Of a DNA stretch of 64,000 bases, positions 16,229 to 25,473 are shown one piece after another. The stretch covers positions 1-64,000 of the IMG/VR virus record IMGVR_UViG_3300033821_000019; one strand, given 5' to 3'. Each line of letters opens with the position of its first letter. Positions within the stretch are counted from its first letter, which is position 1. The notes beneath the pieces were generated by a model. It was not told the DNA's origin. It was given only the letters and a program-made list of their open reading frames with translations, and ran no database searches. The position numbers and the translations under genes were made by a program. This DNA comes from a virus.

Positions 16229-16462
16229 TTATATGACTTTGTTAGACGGTATTTTCCAACCACAGCCAGGACAAATGTAAATTTTAACACCCCTCGAAAA
16301 TGGTTGGCGTTCCATAATATCTTTACATTTAGGACATATACAAGACTCTTTTTCTACTTCACCTTTTGAACGCTTGTAAACTCTTCCAACATCATGATGA
16401 TAAACAGCCAATAAACTTCTGGCTACTTTAATTAGTTCTGACGCTACTAATTTCTTGTCCAT
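16229..16462 (-). CDS. Helix-tagged zinc-ribbon protein (77 aa)
   Basis: The tag is MDKKLVASELIKVARSLLA. After a basic linker there is a zinc ribbon with C-I-C-P-K-C and C-P-G-C ligand groups about 20 residues apart (residues 43-68). It is a second tagged zinc-ribbon protein, unrelated in detail to the one at 1413-1661. Possible DNA- or RNA-binding cargo. Confidence 0.75.
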   Translation of the reverse strand: MDKKLVASELIKVARSLLAVYHHDVGRVYKRSKGEVEKESCICPKCKDIMERQPFSRGVKIYICPGCGWKIPSNKVI

Positions 16463-16473
16463 TTTGCTTCCTA

Positions 16474-16965
16474 TTAACTAACTCTGCGCGATTGCAAGGT
16501 GTTATATGGCTCAGCTATTTTATTGGCTATCTTATTAATCATGCTACTGACTTGAGTAACTGCTTTCGGCAAATGTTCTTCTCTATCTTTCTTAACCAAA
16601 TCTTGCATAATACTGAATCCACCGCCAACAGGCTTTTCAGCACCCCTATTTTCAGGCTTGCCGACTTCTGGACGATTGGGTGTTTCAGTCAAAGCGGCAA
16701 CACATACTTCAGGACGTAATCTCGCACGGTAACGCTCATAAATCTTCTCATCCATAAAATACGGATGCAGATGGATTTCAGTAGGGTCATGCTGCTTCAC
16801 CAAACCACCACTCCATTCCACGTAAACCTTGTATTCTTTGCGGCAAATGTCTACAATGATACCGTAGAATATATTGTCACTGCCGGGATAGAGTGGAGTG
16901 ACAAAATCCCCAATTCTGAAAATATCAATTGGGTCTACAAAGGTTGTACTGTAAGTGCTTGGCAT
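16474..16965 (-). CDS. Hypothetical protein with an SH3/KOW-like N-terminal domain (163 aa)
   Basis: Residues 10-65 look like a small beta barrel (IGDFVTPLYPGSDNIFYGII; KVYVEWSGGLVKQHDPTEI), as in many phage proteins of the head completion region. The middle is a linker and the C-terminus holds a short helix, SSMINKIANKIAEP, which resembles part of the tag motif and also the start of the gene at 18797. AGAGGGAG ribosome site. Function unknown. Confidence 0.55.
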   Translation of the reverse strand: MPSTYSTTFVDPIDIFRIGDFVTPLYPGSDNIFYGIIVDICRKEYKVYVEWSGGLVKQHDPTEIHLHPYFMDEKIYERYRARLRPEVCVAALTETPNRPEVGKPENRGAEKPVGGGFSIMQDLVKKDREEHLPKAVTQVSSMINKIANKIAEPYNTLQSRRVS

Positions 16966-17042
16966 AGCCTGCTCCCTCTTGAGCTACTACATAATTGAAG
17001 CCAATAGAATAGCCTATTTAGCTTCTTCTATGATTTAAGAAA

Positions 17043-17058
17043 TATAAAAAAAATATGA
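17043..17058 (-). promoter_or_regulatory. Putative phage late promoter, T-rich class
   Basis: Minus-strand TCATATTTTTTTTATA lies between a homing endonuclease gene and the gene starting at 16965, 78 bases upstream of it. It matches the shared motif at 14 or more of 16 bases. Confidence 0.45.
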
Positions 17059-17067
17059 ATGTTAGGA

Positions 17068-18063
17068 CTAGCGTATCTCTGTCGAGCAAGACCACTTACG
17101 AATCAACCTCAAATCTATGCCGTTAGGAGACATCCACTTGTATAGCTTTCTGGCTCTTTGTGCGTAGATATTAAAAGAGAAAAAGGTTGTTTTATTAGGT
17201 GTTTTTGAAATTTTTGGTGCTTTGCCGCCAACGACTTCTATTATCCTACATTTTAACCAAACCATAAACCGTTTATCAGTACATCCGAAACCCATTCTAT
17301 ACCCATCTTTAGAGCGCGTACCATCACCATCAAAAAATCCTCTCACAAAATGTCTCACAAATCGCTTAGGTATTTTGGGGATGCCTACTCCTACGAATGA
17401 CTTACGTTGTATCAGGCCATATCGCTTAAATTTTTCATACACCCACACGCAGTTTGTAGACAATGCCCAATAAGTTTTTCCTTTTACTACACAAGGACAT
17501 GGCTTTGCTTTCAACCCCATCCTTATACGTATGTCATCCAGAATTTGTTTGTCTTTTGAACTGATGCCACAAATCGGCATAATCCTATCTTTTCTTCCAT
17601 ATCCCTTCTTAAAATATTTTCCAGTTGTTCCATCTGCCCACATATATCCTAAAACATATGCCAAGTCATTACTCCATTTGAAAAACGATTTATCTACTGA
17701 TGTATCGGCCCTCCTGTTAAAGCCAACGTACTTTCCATTTCTTTTTATGAAACCTATGACGATATCATTAGTTGAATTGATAAGAGGAGCAATTTTTGAT
17801 GTACTAATTTGTGGGTACATATTGTAAATAATGCTTTTTTGTTCTTCGGTTAAATTTGTTGGCTTTGAACCTCTTTGGTCTGGCGGGCCTTCTATCTTGA
17901 ATTTTTTAGCCCATTTTCTTACTATTCCTTCTGATAATTTTAGTTGAATGGATGATTGTTTCCATCCGTCAATTTTTAATCGTTTGAGAAGGAAACTTCT
18001 TATCGCTTCTTTGCGTGTTTTTTCTATAAGCGTTTCTACCATTATTTTATCTCTATTTTCCAT
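17068..18063 (-). CDS. LAGLIDADG homing endonuclease with N-terminal HTH
   Basis: A protein of 331 residues. Residues about 28-55 (GWKQSSIQLKLSEGIVRKWAKKF) fit a helix-turn-helix. Two LAGLIDADG motifs follow: LAYVLGYMWADGTT at about 134-147 and FVRHFVRGFFDGDGTR at about 237-252, so it acts as a single-chain enzyme. The second motif and the following GYRMGFGCTDK strand are well preserved, so it is probably active. It is free-standing and overlaps the end of the gene at 18042 by 22 bases, which suggests insertion at that gene's 3' end. Confidence 0.85.
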   Translation of the reverse strand: MENRDKIMVETLIEKTRKEAIRSFLLKRLKIDGWKQSSIQLKLSEGIVRKWAKKFKIEGPPDQRGSKPTNLTEEQKSIIYNMYPQISTSKIAPLINSTNDIVIGFIKRNGKYVGFNRRADTSVDKSFFKWSNDLAYVLGYMWADGTTGKYFKKGYGRKDRIMPICGISSKDKQILDDIRIRMGLKAKPCPCVVKGKTYWALSTNCVWVYEKFKRYGLIQRKSFVGVGIPKIPKRFVRHFVRGFFDGDGTRSKDGYRMGFGCTDKRFMVWLKCRIIEVVGGKAPKISKTPNKTTFFSFNIYAQRARKLYKWMSPNGIDLRLIRKWSCSTEIR

Positions 18064-18458
18064 TTTGGTACGAACTTTTTTGGCAGGACAGCAACGTCTT
18101 TGATATTAGTCAAAGCGTAATTTTTGATGGTTCTATCGGCAACATCATAAGCGAATAACATCTTACGAATACCTATTTTAAGCTTTTTATATCTGTAACT
18201 ATAAGGGCAGACAGTGTATTTTTTCGTTTGGCGGGTGGTGGTCTTCTTGTAGGTAATAGTTATTTGTACGGTATTTATGGCTGCTACACGAATAGCAAGA
18301 CGTTTTTCTCTTAGACCATAGAGCGAACCTCTATTGGACCACTCTTTGATTTCTTCATGTGGTTTAGCCTTCTTTTTCAAAGGCTTACGACGCGGCTTAA
18401 TTTGTTGTTCTTCAACAAATTCCTTGCGTTTGATAGCAGCTTGAATATTTCTTGGCAT
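18042..18458 (-). CDS. Basic hypothetical protein (138 aa)
   Basis: A very basic protein with an N-terminal RKEFVEEQQIKPRRKPLKKKAKP tail and a beta-rich body (AAINTVQITITYKKTTTRQTKKYTV) ending in IEIK. It may be a head-tail joining or DNA-contacting structural protein, inferred only from position between portal and protease genes. The homing endonuclease gene begins inside its last codons. Confidence 0.6.
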   Translation of the reverse strand: MPRNIQAAIKRKEFVEEQQIKPRRKPLKKKAKPHEEIKEWSNRGSLYGLREKRLAIRVAAINTVQITITYKKTTTRQTKKYTVCPYSYRYKKLKIGIRKMLFAYDVADRTIKNYALTNIKDVAVLPKKFVPKWKIEIK

Positions 18459-18471
18459 TTATGCGGCTTCC

Positions 18472-18795
18472 TTAAAATTGATTTGGCCCTGCTGTAACGG
18501 GGTCTTGAATACCGTTTCTATCTGGCTCCCCTGAAATACCTTCTTTATCAATGTCATCCATATAATTCAAATCATCTTGAGTGGGTGGGTCTGTTGGGAA
18601 AAGAGCGGGATTATTTGACCATGAAGTACATGCAACACCTAGCATAGTATCCACTTCTTTTCCAGAGTTAATATATATTTCTCTGCGCAACCAATAAAAA
18701 GTTCGACATTGTTTTGTATGAACACAGGACGTGCATCCTTGTCCTCTTGGGCGAACAATAGTTCCAATAACCGGGTCTGGAAACGTCAATGCCAT
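18472..18795 (-). CDS. Hypothetical protein with a possible metal site (107 aa)
   Basis: It starts MALTFPDPVIGTIVRPRGQG and contains CTSCVHTKQC at residues 21-30, a compact C-x2-C...C pattern, and a further cysteine in GVACTSW. The C-terminal 40 residues are acidic and proline-rich, likely disordered. No family recognised; virion component by context. Confidence 0.6.
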   Translation of the reverse strand: MALTFPDPVIGTIVRPRGQGCTSCVHTKQCRTFYWLRREIYINSGKEVDTMLGVACTSWSNNPALFPTDPPTQDDLNYMDDIDKEGISGEPDRNGIQDPVTAGPNQF

Positions 18796-18796
18796 T

Positions 18797-19057
18797 TTAT
18801 TCTACCTCAAACGAATCCATTATCTTTGCTATGTCTGCCGTATAAGGTGCCACTCCATCATTAAGCAGTTCTTTCATTTGTTCTACCTTGGCCTTTTCTT
18901 CAACTGTCTCTGGCCTGACAGCATCCAACTGTTTACCTATAATCATAATTGAAGAAATTATGACATCAAGTTGCTCATCTATTTGCATATAAGGGTCAGC
19001 ACCTGTTTCATCAGAAGCTATTTTATTGGCTATGTTCTCGATGATATTACCCTCCAT
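18797..19057 (-). CDS. Acidic helical protein (86 aa)
   Basis: It starts MEGNIIENIANKIASDE, which shares I-x-x-I-A-N-K-I-A with the C-terminal helix of the gene at 16474. The rest is acidic and helical (LDVIISSIMIIGKQLDAVRP; VEEKAKVEQMKELL). It overlaps or abuts genes on both sides. Possibly a small chaperone or head protein; unknown. Confidence 0.6.
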   Translation of the reverse strand: MEGNIIENIANKIASDETGADPYMQIDEQLDVIISSIMIIGKQLDAVRPETVEEKAKVEQMKELLNDGVAPYTADIAKIMDSFEVE

Positions 19058-19061
19058 TTCT

Positions 19062-22000
19062 TTAATCCTTTCTCAAATCCGGGTCTTTGTTGATATCTGA
19101 ATCTTTTTCGCCCTTGGTTAGATTTTTAGTCCTGTAAAAATTCTTCGTATCTGTTCTGGATGGCTTAAATTCAGGCTCTCGCAATCGCGTCTTGCTAGAA
19201 CCACCAGTATCATTCATTAAATCCTTGTCCTTGTGTTGTGCAATAAAAGGCACATATTCCATTTCAAATTCGGCGGCTATTCTGGAGCTTATACTGTCTT
19301 CTAATAATGAAGACCGTTTCATTTTGTCACCGAAAAATGCTGCCAACGCTGCAAAGAAATTCTCACCCTCTTTATTACCCATCTTTTCGTAGAATGCTTT
19401 TCTCTGATTATCTGACAAGCTCTGGAACCATTGGATTATTTTCTTGGATTCTGCTTTTGCATCACCTTTCTCTTGCGGGGTTTTTGACCCTTTCTGTTTT
19501 TGTATATAATCGTGGAAAGCACCTTTCTCTTTATCGTCTAGCTTTTCACCCTTAATTCTTCGCGTTTTTGTTTCAGTGGGAAGCGGTGGAAGCTCTGGTT
19601 CTGGCTTTGCTTCTTCTTTTGGTGCCTCAGTCTTTGGTGTTTCTGGTGTTTGTTCTTCTTCTGATTCTACTGATTCTGGAACCTCTGCTATTTCAGAAGG
19701 CTTATTCTTTTGATACCAAGAAACCATGCCTTTGCCTATTTCATCGGCATCGTATGTTCCATCTTGCTTTTTCGTCAGACTTTGCAGAACATTACGCATT
19801 ATTTTCTTTTGTTCTTTTGGTTTTAATGTTGTGTAAGAATCCCATACTTGGTCAATATCTGGATGCTGAGCCAAAGCCAATTCAAAACCACCAGCTTTCG
19901 GACCCAAGCTATCCAATCGTGTTTCAACCAATTCACGTTTATACTTCACTTTTTCATAAGGACGTTTCAAAACGCCTTCATTTTTCGGTTTAAGAGTGAC
20001 TGTATCTCCTTCAGTTGTAACGTCGAAAGAATCTGCTACTACATCATTTGATTCCCAATTGTCACCAAATGACTTACGCATATCTGTATGAGACGTTGCG
20101 GTTTGCTTATCTGGACTCTGTTTAATCTTATGAAGAATGTCATGGTAAGCTTTCTTTTCGCCAGCATGTTCTTGTTTAAGAGCCGGTAGTTGAACCTTTT
20201 TCTTGGCAGGGGCTTTTGGTGTTGGTTTTATTGGCTTTGGTTCTTCCTTCTTTGGTTCAGAAATAGGTTCAACAGGTTTTGGCGTGGCTGGTTCTGTCTG
20301 TTCTGGTGCAGCAGGGGCAGGCTCAATTTCTGGTGGGTTGACTGGCACAGGTGGAGTAATTGGTTGCGCAGGTTTTTGTTCTGGAGCAGGAGTTGTTACT
20401 GGTGCTACTGGTGCTACTGGCGCAGCCTCTGATTGAGTCGGTGCTGTTGGTGCTGGTTGCGCTACGCTTTCTGCTGGTGGTGCCGGTGGAACCACTGGTG
20501 CTGCTGGCGTAGGTTGTATTGATTCTGGTGCTGTTGATACTGCGGGCTTTGTTTCACCTTCTGTTGGTGTAGCTTCAGTAGCATAAGGTGGAGTATGCCA
20601 AATACCATCACCATACTCGTTCATGTCATTCAATTCTTTTTTGACATCATCTGGCAACTCAGAATATTTATATTCCATACCAGTAGATACATCCACTAAA
20701 ACCATATCATCTGTAAACTCTTCTACTGCTTTGCGCGTAAAGCCTCTACTTTCCATATCCTTGTCAAAGTTCTTATTTGTGTGATGCAAAGGTCTTCTAG
20801 GATTAAACCAAGGATGCTTCTTGGCTGCTTCTTCTGGTGTTATTTCCGGTTTGGCTTCTGGCTCAGCTTCACCTTCTGGCTTAGCCTCACCTTCTGGCTT
20901 AGCCTCACCTTCTGGCTTAGCCTCACCTTCTGGTTTAGCTTCACCTTCTGGTTTAGCTTCACCTTCTGGTTTAGCTTCACCTTCTGGTTTAGCTTCTGCC
21001 GGTGCTGGTTGGACCGGGGGTGTTGGTGGTGCTGTTGGTTGCGCTGGTTGTGGTGCTGCTGGCTGCGCAGACTGTGGCGATATAGGTTGCGCTGGTGCTG
21101 GTGTTGGTGCTATTGGAGCCGGTGGAACCACTGGTGGTGCCGGTGCTGCTGGTTGTGGCGGTTGTGGCGGTTGTGTTGGTTGTGGTGCTGCTGGTGGAGC
21201 CACTTCACCCGGTGCTGGCTTTTTTTCGCCTTCTGCTGGTACAGGTTGCGGTGGTTGTGAAGTAGGCGATTGACCTTCTTCCGTTGGTTTTCCTTTTCCA
21301 CCTTGAAGTTCTTCGGGACTAGGTTTCCCGGTTGGTTCTGTAATTTGTGTACGTGTGGCAGTTCCACCTTTGCCGTCAGTATATGTCCAACGGAACGCAT
21401 CAGAACCTGGAGCTTTGTCTCCCTTTTCCCATCTAGCTATTCTAATAGACGCATTCATTGCCGTAAGAATGTTGACCGCATAATCAGCATAGTGAGCAAC
21501 AAGCATGTCAACTTCAGCAGCTTTTTTGACCTTCCCATTATCCAGCATCTTGTGCATCATGTCTACTACTTTATCAATGATACTCCAAATCTTATCCTTT
21601 TGAGCATAACCCTGTTTGTCTTGCTCTGTCTTTTCTTTCTTCTTTTGTTCCTTATCGGCCAGCGATTGTTCTTCTTGTTTACTTTGACTGAAGATTTTTT
21701 GGTCAACACTTTTAATTTTCTCGACAGCATCACCAAACTGTTTCATTACATTCTGTACGTCTTCGTCTGTTACTTCATCGTCCGCAGCTTTCAATAAAGC
21801 AGCCACCTTAATACCAATAGCCTTCAATGCTTCTTTGGTCTTTTCTTCATCAGCTTCTTCGTCTTCAGAATCCCCAGAACTCTCTTCTCCCATGACTTCC
21901 TTCAAGGATTCTTCAATGTCTTTTCGTAACTGAGTATCGTCGTCAGAATCATCTGTCTCTTTTTCTGGTACTTCAATTCCCGTATCCTTTAATGCTTCTT

Positions 22001-22325
22001 CAACGTCTTTTAACTGAGATTCATCTTCTTTTCCCGGCACTTCAATCCCCACATCAGTCAATGCTTCTTCAACGTCCTTTAACTGTGCATCTGATTCTGG
22101 CGCTTCAGTATCTTTGAAATCTTCATCGGTCAATTCTATTGATTTACTCCCAACACCAACACCTTTAGATTCTCCTGTACCTTCTTCTTTTGCAGGAGCT
22201 TCCCCCATATTTCTCAATGATAGGTTTTTGACATCAATACCGTGGGCAGGAGATGCTTCACCGCGCAGCTTCTCCTTGACCTTTCGGATAATAAGCTCTC
22301 TCAAATCTTCAGCAGTTAGTTCCAT
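19062..22325 (-). CDS. Large low-complexity virion-type protein (1087 aa)
   Basis: The N-terminus is a short helix (LTAEDLRELIIRKVKEKLRG), then acidic repeats (two LKDVEEAL-D-GIEVPxKE units at about 78-120), a helical region at 160-310, a long proline/alanine/glutamine-rich stretch (about 340-480) with six-residue KPEGEA repeats, a small folded region with the HPWFNPRRPLHHTNKNF sequence, another P/A-rich linker, and a helical C-terminal third. The K/E- and P-rich parts are probably disordered. Placed directly after the portal gene, it could be an internal head protein, but I do not recognise it. Confidence 0.6.
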   Translation of the reverse strand: MELTAEDLRELIIRKVKEKLRGEASPAHGIDVKNLSLRNMGEAPAKEEGTGESKGVGVGSKSIELTDEDFKDTEAPESDAQLKDVEEALTDVGIEVPGKEDESQLKDVEEALKDTGIEVPEKETDDSDDDTQLRKDIEESLKEVMGEESSGDSEDEEADEEKTKEALKAIGIKVAALLKAADDEVTDEDVQNVMKQFGDAVEKIKSVDQKIFSQSKQEEQSLADKEQKKKEKTEQDKQGYAQKDKIWSIIDKVVDMMHKMLDNGKVKKAAEVDMLVAHYADYAVNILTAMNASIRIARWEKGDKAPGSDAFRWTYTDGKGGTATRTQITEPTGKPSPEELQGGKGKPTEEGQSPTSQPPQPVPAEGEKKPAPGEVAPPAAPQPTQPPQPPQPAAPAPPVVPPAPIAPTPAPAQPISPQSAQPAAPQPAQPTAPPTPPVQPAPAEAKPEGEAKPEGEAKPEGEAKPEGEAKPEGEAKPEGEAKPEGEAEPEAKPEITPEEAAKKHPWFNPRRPLHHTNKNFDKDMESRGFTRKAVEEFTDDMVLVDVSTGMEYKYSELPDDVKKELNDMNEYGDGIWHTPPYATEATPTEGETKPAVSTAPESIQPTPAAPVVPPAPPAESVAQPAPTAPTQSEAAPVAPVAPVTTPAPEQKPAQPITPPVPVNPPEIEPAPAAPEQTEPATPKPVEPISEPKKEEPKPIKPTPKAPAKKKVQLPALKQEHAGEKKAYHDILHKIKQSPDKQTATSHTDMRKSFGDNWESNDVVADSFDVTTEGDTVTLKPKNEGVLKRPYEKVKYKRELVETRLDSLGPKAGGFELALAQHPDIDQVWDSYTTLKPKEQKKIMRNVLQSLTKKQDGTYDADEIGKGMVSWYQKNKPSEIAEVPESVESEEEQTPETPKTEAPKEEAKPEPELPPLPTETKTRRIKGEKLDDKEKGAFHDYIQKQKGSKTPQEKGDAKAESKKIIQWFQSLSDNQRKAFYEKMGNKEGENFFAALAAFFGDKMKRSSLLEDSISSRIAAEFEMEYVPFIAQHKDKDLMNDTGGSSKTRLREPEFKPSRTDTKNFYRTKNLTKGEKDSDINKDPDLRKD
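20862..20996 (-). repeat. 18-bp tandem repeat encoding KPEGEA
   Basis: About seven and a half units of an 18-base sequence, with only C/T third-position changes between early and late units, inside the 1087-residue protein. This region can be expected to vary in copy number between related phages. Confidence 0.85.
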
Positions 22326-22327
22326 TG

Positions 22328-24568
22328 TTATTCCGCTTTCTCTTCTGGTTTGGTGTCTTCAGGTTTATCTTCCTTCTTTTTTCCCGGCTTTTTCTCTTGG
22401 TTTGTTTCTTCTAATATCTTGTCAACTACTTTTTCTATATCTTCATCCGTTGCATCTTCACCAAGTTCCTTCGTAATAGTTTCGGCTGCGTCTTCTGCTT
22501 GACTCTCTAAGCCATTCTTGGCATCTTCTTGCTCTTTATCAACTTCTTCTTGTTTTGTGTTTAATACCTTATCAACTGCCTTGCCAATATCTTCGTCAGT
22601 AGCATTTTCATCCAAACCTTCACTAATGCTTTGTGCCACTTCTTCAACTTGTTTTGGCTCCACTTCAGAGCTATCTGGTAGCTTAGTTTCCTCAGTTGCT
22701 GACGCTGCTGCCGGTTGTTCTGGTGCAACTTCCGCTGGTGCTTCTTCTGCCGGTGCTTGTTCATCAGAAGCACCTTGCCCTAAATCAAAGCCTCCACCAC
22801 CGTCTCCACCGCCTTCTGCACCGCCTTCTCCTTCTGGTGGTTGCGCCATATTAAGATGTAGATATTTGGCAACTCTCGGTAAGATGTCAGTCTTTTCTAC
22901 TAATCCACGACCAACTTCAACATTCACTTCTTCCAATACACGATTAAATGTAGCGTCCTTGACAGTGAACAAATCATTGTAAATGCGTTCGTGAATTTCG
23001 TCCGTATTGAGATTGAACAACTCATAGATAATGTCAATCGGCATCGAACCCTTCTGATACAACTGGAAGAGGCTATCAAATACTTCTTGATTATCACGAA
23101 TGGACAATCTATTAAAGCCAAGCTTCGGATAGAAGTAGGTCTTGATTCCAAACTCGTCCGTGTCATACCAGCCATGTGCTTCGGCTACTGGTCTGAACAA
23201 TGCCTTTTCCACATAGTTTTGCAGGATTTCTCTGGTTAACAAGAATACTGTGTTCAAGATTTCAACGGTGATTTTGTTTCCAGTATAGGTGCCTTCGCCT
23301 GTCAGCAATTCTCTGGTAACACCCAATCCAGCAAATACATGGTTTTCAATCATTTCATACTCGGCTTGCAAATCAAGCAATCTCTGGTCTGCTCCAACTT
23401 GCTGCCAATCCCAATCGTAGTTGGTGATAATGGCGAAATCAGGGTCTAAATATGACAAGTCGAACTGCAATCTCAAATCGCCCAACTGTTCATCCGTAAG
23501 ACCCGGTGCAGAAATTTTGTTCTTTGGTGTCATATTGCGTGTGGCTAGACCAAGCTGCGTATACCGGAAATTTTCTTTCATCAACATTGGAACAAGTACA
23601 CGTTCCAAAACACTTGCGCCCAAATCCAAATAAGGAGAGCGTCTGCGTGCCAAATGATGAACGAAAGAACCCGTGGAAGGGTCAGAATCCATCACAATAC
23701 AGCCTTCTTCACGAATCATATTGACTATTTCTTCTGGTACTGATTTGATAATCTGCCTGTGCAAATCACTCATCATTTCGTCGGGAGCGTTCTTTGTAGC
23801 TTCAATGAGCGTCATCAATCTTTGCGGACGGTATTCCACCCTAGCATTTTCAGAGAATGGATATTGGAAAATACTGACTTCTTCTGGCGGCAGCATTACA
23901 ACCCTATCCCACATTTTCAACTTAGGATTCCACTCATGGAACAAATAACAATTTCCTATCATGTTATATTCAAAAAGAATAGCCTGCAATGTTTGAAATA
24001 AATTTAGCTTATCACACATACCAGTGAAAAAGCCATGTATTTTCTTCTTCAGTTCTTTGGGTTTGCCTTCCATTTTTGGCATGTTCAAAGAAAGCTTTGA
24101 CATTGGCAAGTCAGACAAAAGTTCCAATGCTCTACCGCAATAAGCATCTGTTCTTTGCCAATATCTGTACCATTCATACTTCTCTTTAAGCGTAACAGGC
24201 CAATACAGGATTCCACCATTTTGCTCATTCATCATAATGAAGTATGGTGGAATATCTCTCAAACCGCCAACTTGATTCAAGCCTTGGGCATATGATGATT
24301 GATAGGTAGAAAGAGTGCTTGTGCCTATAAGGGAATTTTCAATAGGCAAACTATCCATCATCATACCGGCAGTGCGTGTGCCTGCTCCACGACCAGCACG
24401 ACCAAGCATGGCTACCTTGTTGCGTTCCATTTGTGAAACGATAGTTGCCTTCACCGGGTCAACATGGCGAGTAGTAACACCGATATTTTTGACCCCACCC
24501 TTGAAAGAACCTTGTGGCACATTCGGGGAAGGATTATCTATAGGTGTAGTCTTTCTTGTTCGTGGCAT
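22328..24568 (-). CDS. Portal protein
   Basis: A protein of 746 residues. Portal-type features: an N-terminal arm, then a YEWYRYWQRTDAYCGRALELLSDLPMSKL segment, PEEVSIFQYPFSENARVEY in the wing region, a stem-crown helix pattern with YDWDWQQVGADQRLLDLQAEYEMIENHVFAGLGVTRELLTGEGTYTGNK, and a long helix at LNTVFLLTREILQNYVEKALFRPVAE. From about residue 590 the C-terminus is a low-complexity acidic tail with two DENATDEDIGKAVDKVL-like repeats. The portal forms the dodecameric DNA channel of the head. It lies near terminase and upstream of protease and capsid genes, as expected. Confidence 0.85.
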   Translation of the reverse strand: MPRTRKTTPIDNPSPNVPQGSFKGGVKNIGVTTRHVDPVKATIVSQMERNKVAMLGRAGRGAGTRTAGMMMDSLPIENSLIGTSTLSTYQSSYAQGLNQVGGLRDIPPYFIMMNEQNGGILYWPVTLKEKYEWYRYWQRTDAYCGRALELLSDLPMSKLSLNMPKMEGKPKELKKKIHGFFTGMCDKLNLFQTLQAILFEYNMIGNCYLFHEWNPKLKMWDRVVMLPPEEVSIFQYPFSENARVEYRPQRLMTLIEATKNAPDEMMSDLHRQIIKSVPEEIVNMIREEGCIVMDSDPSTGSFVHHLARRRSPYLDLGASVLERVLVPMLMKENFRYTQLGLATRNMTPKNKISAPGLTDEQLGDLRLQFDLSYLDPDFAIITNYDWDWQQVGADQRLLDLQAEYEMIENHVFAGLGVTRELLTGEGTYTGNKITVEILNTVFLLTREILQNYVEKALFRPVAEAHGWYDTDEFGIKTYFYPKLGFNRLSIRDNQEVFDSLFQLYQKGSMPIDIIYELFNLNTDEIHERIYNDLFTVKDATFNRVLEEVNVEVGRGLVEKTDILPRVAKYLHLNMAQPPEGEGGAEGGGDGGGGFDLGQGASDEQAPAEEAPAEVAPEQPAAASATEETKLPDSSEVEPKQVEEVAQSISEGLDENATDEDIGKAVDKVLNTKQEEVDKEQEDAKNGLESQAEDAAETITKELGEDATDEDIEKVVDKILEETNQEKKPGKKKEDKPEDTKPEEKAE

Positions 24569-24580
24569 ATCGGAACGTCC

Positions 24581-25462
24581 TTATAATATAATGCTGCCTC
24601 TGCGCTGCGATTTACTCTTATATAAGACAGGTTGTGATGATAAAATTTGGAAAAATGTCTTCGTGTCAGGAGAATCCAACTTATTAAAATCGAATTCCAC
24701 CTCACACCATATTGGCCTATAGTAAAGAGTCATATGAGACGGAATAATCATTATTTGACCTGTAGTACGCATAGCTTCTTCTTTTTCATCCACACGTAAA
24801 GGATTCAATTGCAAATTCTTATGAGTGGTGAAGTCAGATATACAATCCAGCATATCCGTAGCATGTTCTACTTTTGCAATTTCTTTCTCGACAATCTTCA
24901 ATCGTTCTTTTGAAGATTTAGTAGGTATCAATGTAGATTCATCACCCTCTTTATAGTGATAGCCTGCCCAATCCAGCCAAATGCCATGATTGGTTCTTAC
25001 TGCCGTATCTTTAGGCTCTATCTTTTCGTACTTATGGATATACTTATCGTCTTTAAAGGATGCTTCCAACAGATATGCTGTTTCTGCATCCCAACAAATT
25101 GTGTTACCCGGCAATTTATTTTCTATACACGATTCTAAAGCATTTTTGACAGACTTTTCCAACAGTGCCCTTCTTATTATTTTACCCTCTGGAGAGTAAA
25201 AATTGGACTTTTCTTTCTTCTTTTGTTCAGCTTCTTTTCCCTCATCTTCATCATGAGCCACAGCCATAGCTGAATTAAGTATGCTTACCCCATGTTCATT
25301 CAAACCTTCAGCATATTTTGTCTTATCATCCCAAATGAATTCGCGCTCTATATTCTCACGAAATGACTGTTTGATGTAGATAGTCGGATAGTAGTTTCTA
25401 TCACGGTTTTTTACACCAACCCAACCATCATTTTTGAAATATTTGAGTGCTACAATACACAT
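24581..25462 (-). CDS. Ntn-hydrolase-like protein (N-terminal cysteine)
   Basis: Start at 25460-25462 is preferred, giving MCIVALKYF. After removal of Met, Cys would be the N-terminal nucleophile, as in the C45 acyltransferase/choloylglycine hydrolase and TANGO2-like (NRDE) families. Further family signs are WVGVKNRDRNY (NRD motif, about residues 15-25), LNEHGVSILNSAM at about 55-67 (asparagine region), and AVRTNHG at about 150. These enzymes cleave amide bonds of small molecules or process themselves. Its place between portal and topoisomerase genes in a head operon is unusual. The fold assignment is fairly firm; the substrate is unknown. Confidence 0.65.
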   Translation of the reverse strand: MCIVALKYFKNDGWVGVKNRDRNYYPTIYIKQSFRENIEREFIWDDKTKYAEGLNEHGVSILNSAMAVAHDEDEGKEAEQKKKEKSNFYSPEGKIIRRALLEKSVKNALESCIENKLPGNTICWDAETAYLLEASFKDDKYIHKYEKIEPKDTAVRTNHGIWLDWAGYHYKEGDESTLIPTKSSKERLKIVEKEIAKVEHATDMLDCISDFTTHKNLQLNPLRVDEKEEAMRTTGQIMIIPSHMTLYYRPIWCEVEFDFNKLDSPDTKTFFQILSSQPVLYKSKSQRRGSIIL

Positions 25463-25473
25463 CACTTGCCCCT

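Noticed and set aside
20203-21273. Long plus-strand frames rich in Gly, Ser, Trp and Cys opposite the 1087-residue gene
   Set aside because: They are shadows of the repetitive P/A/E-rich coding strand; no ribosome site or family pattern was seen.
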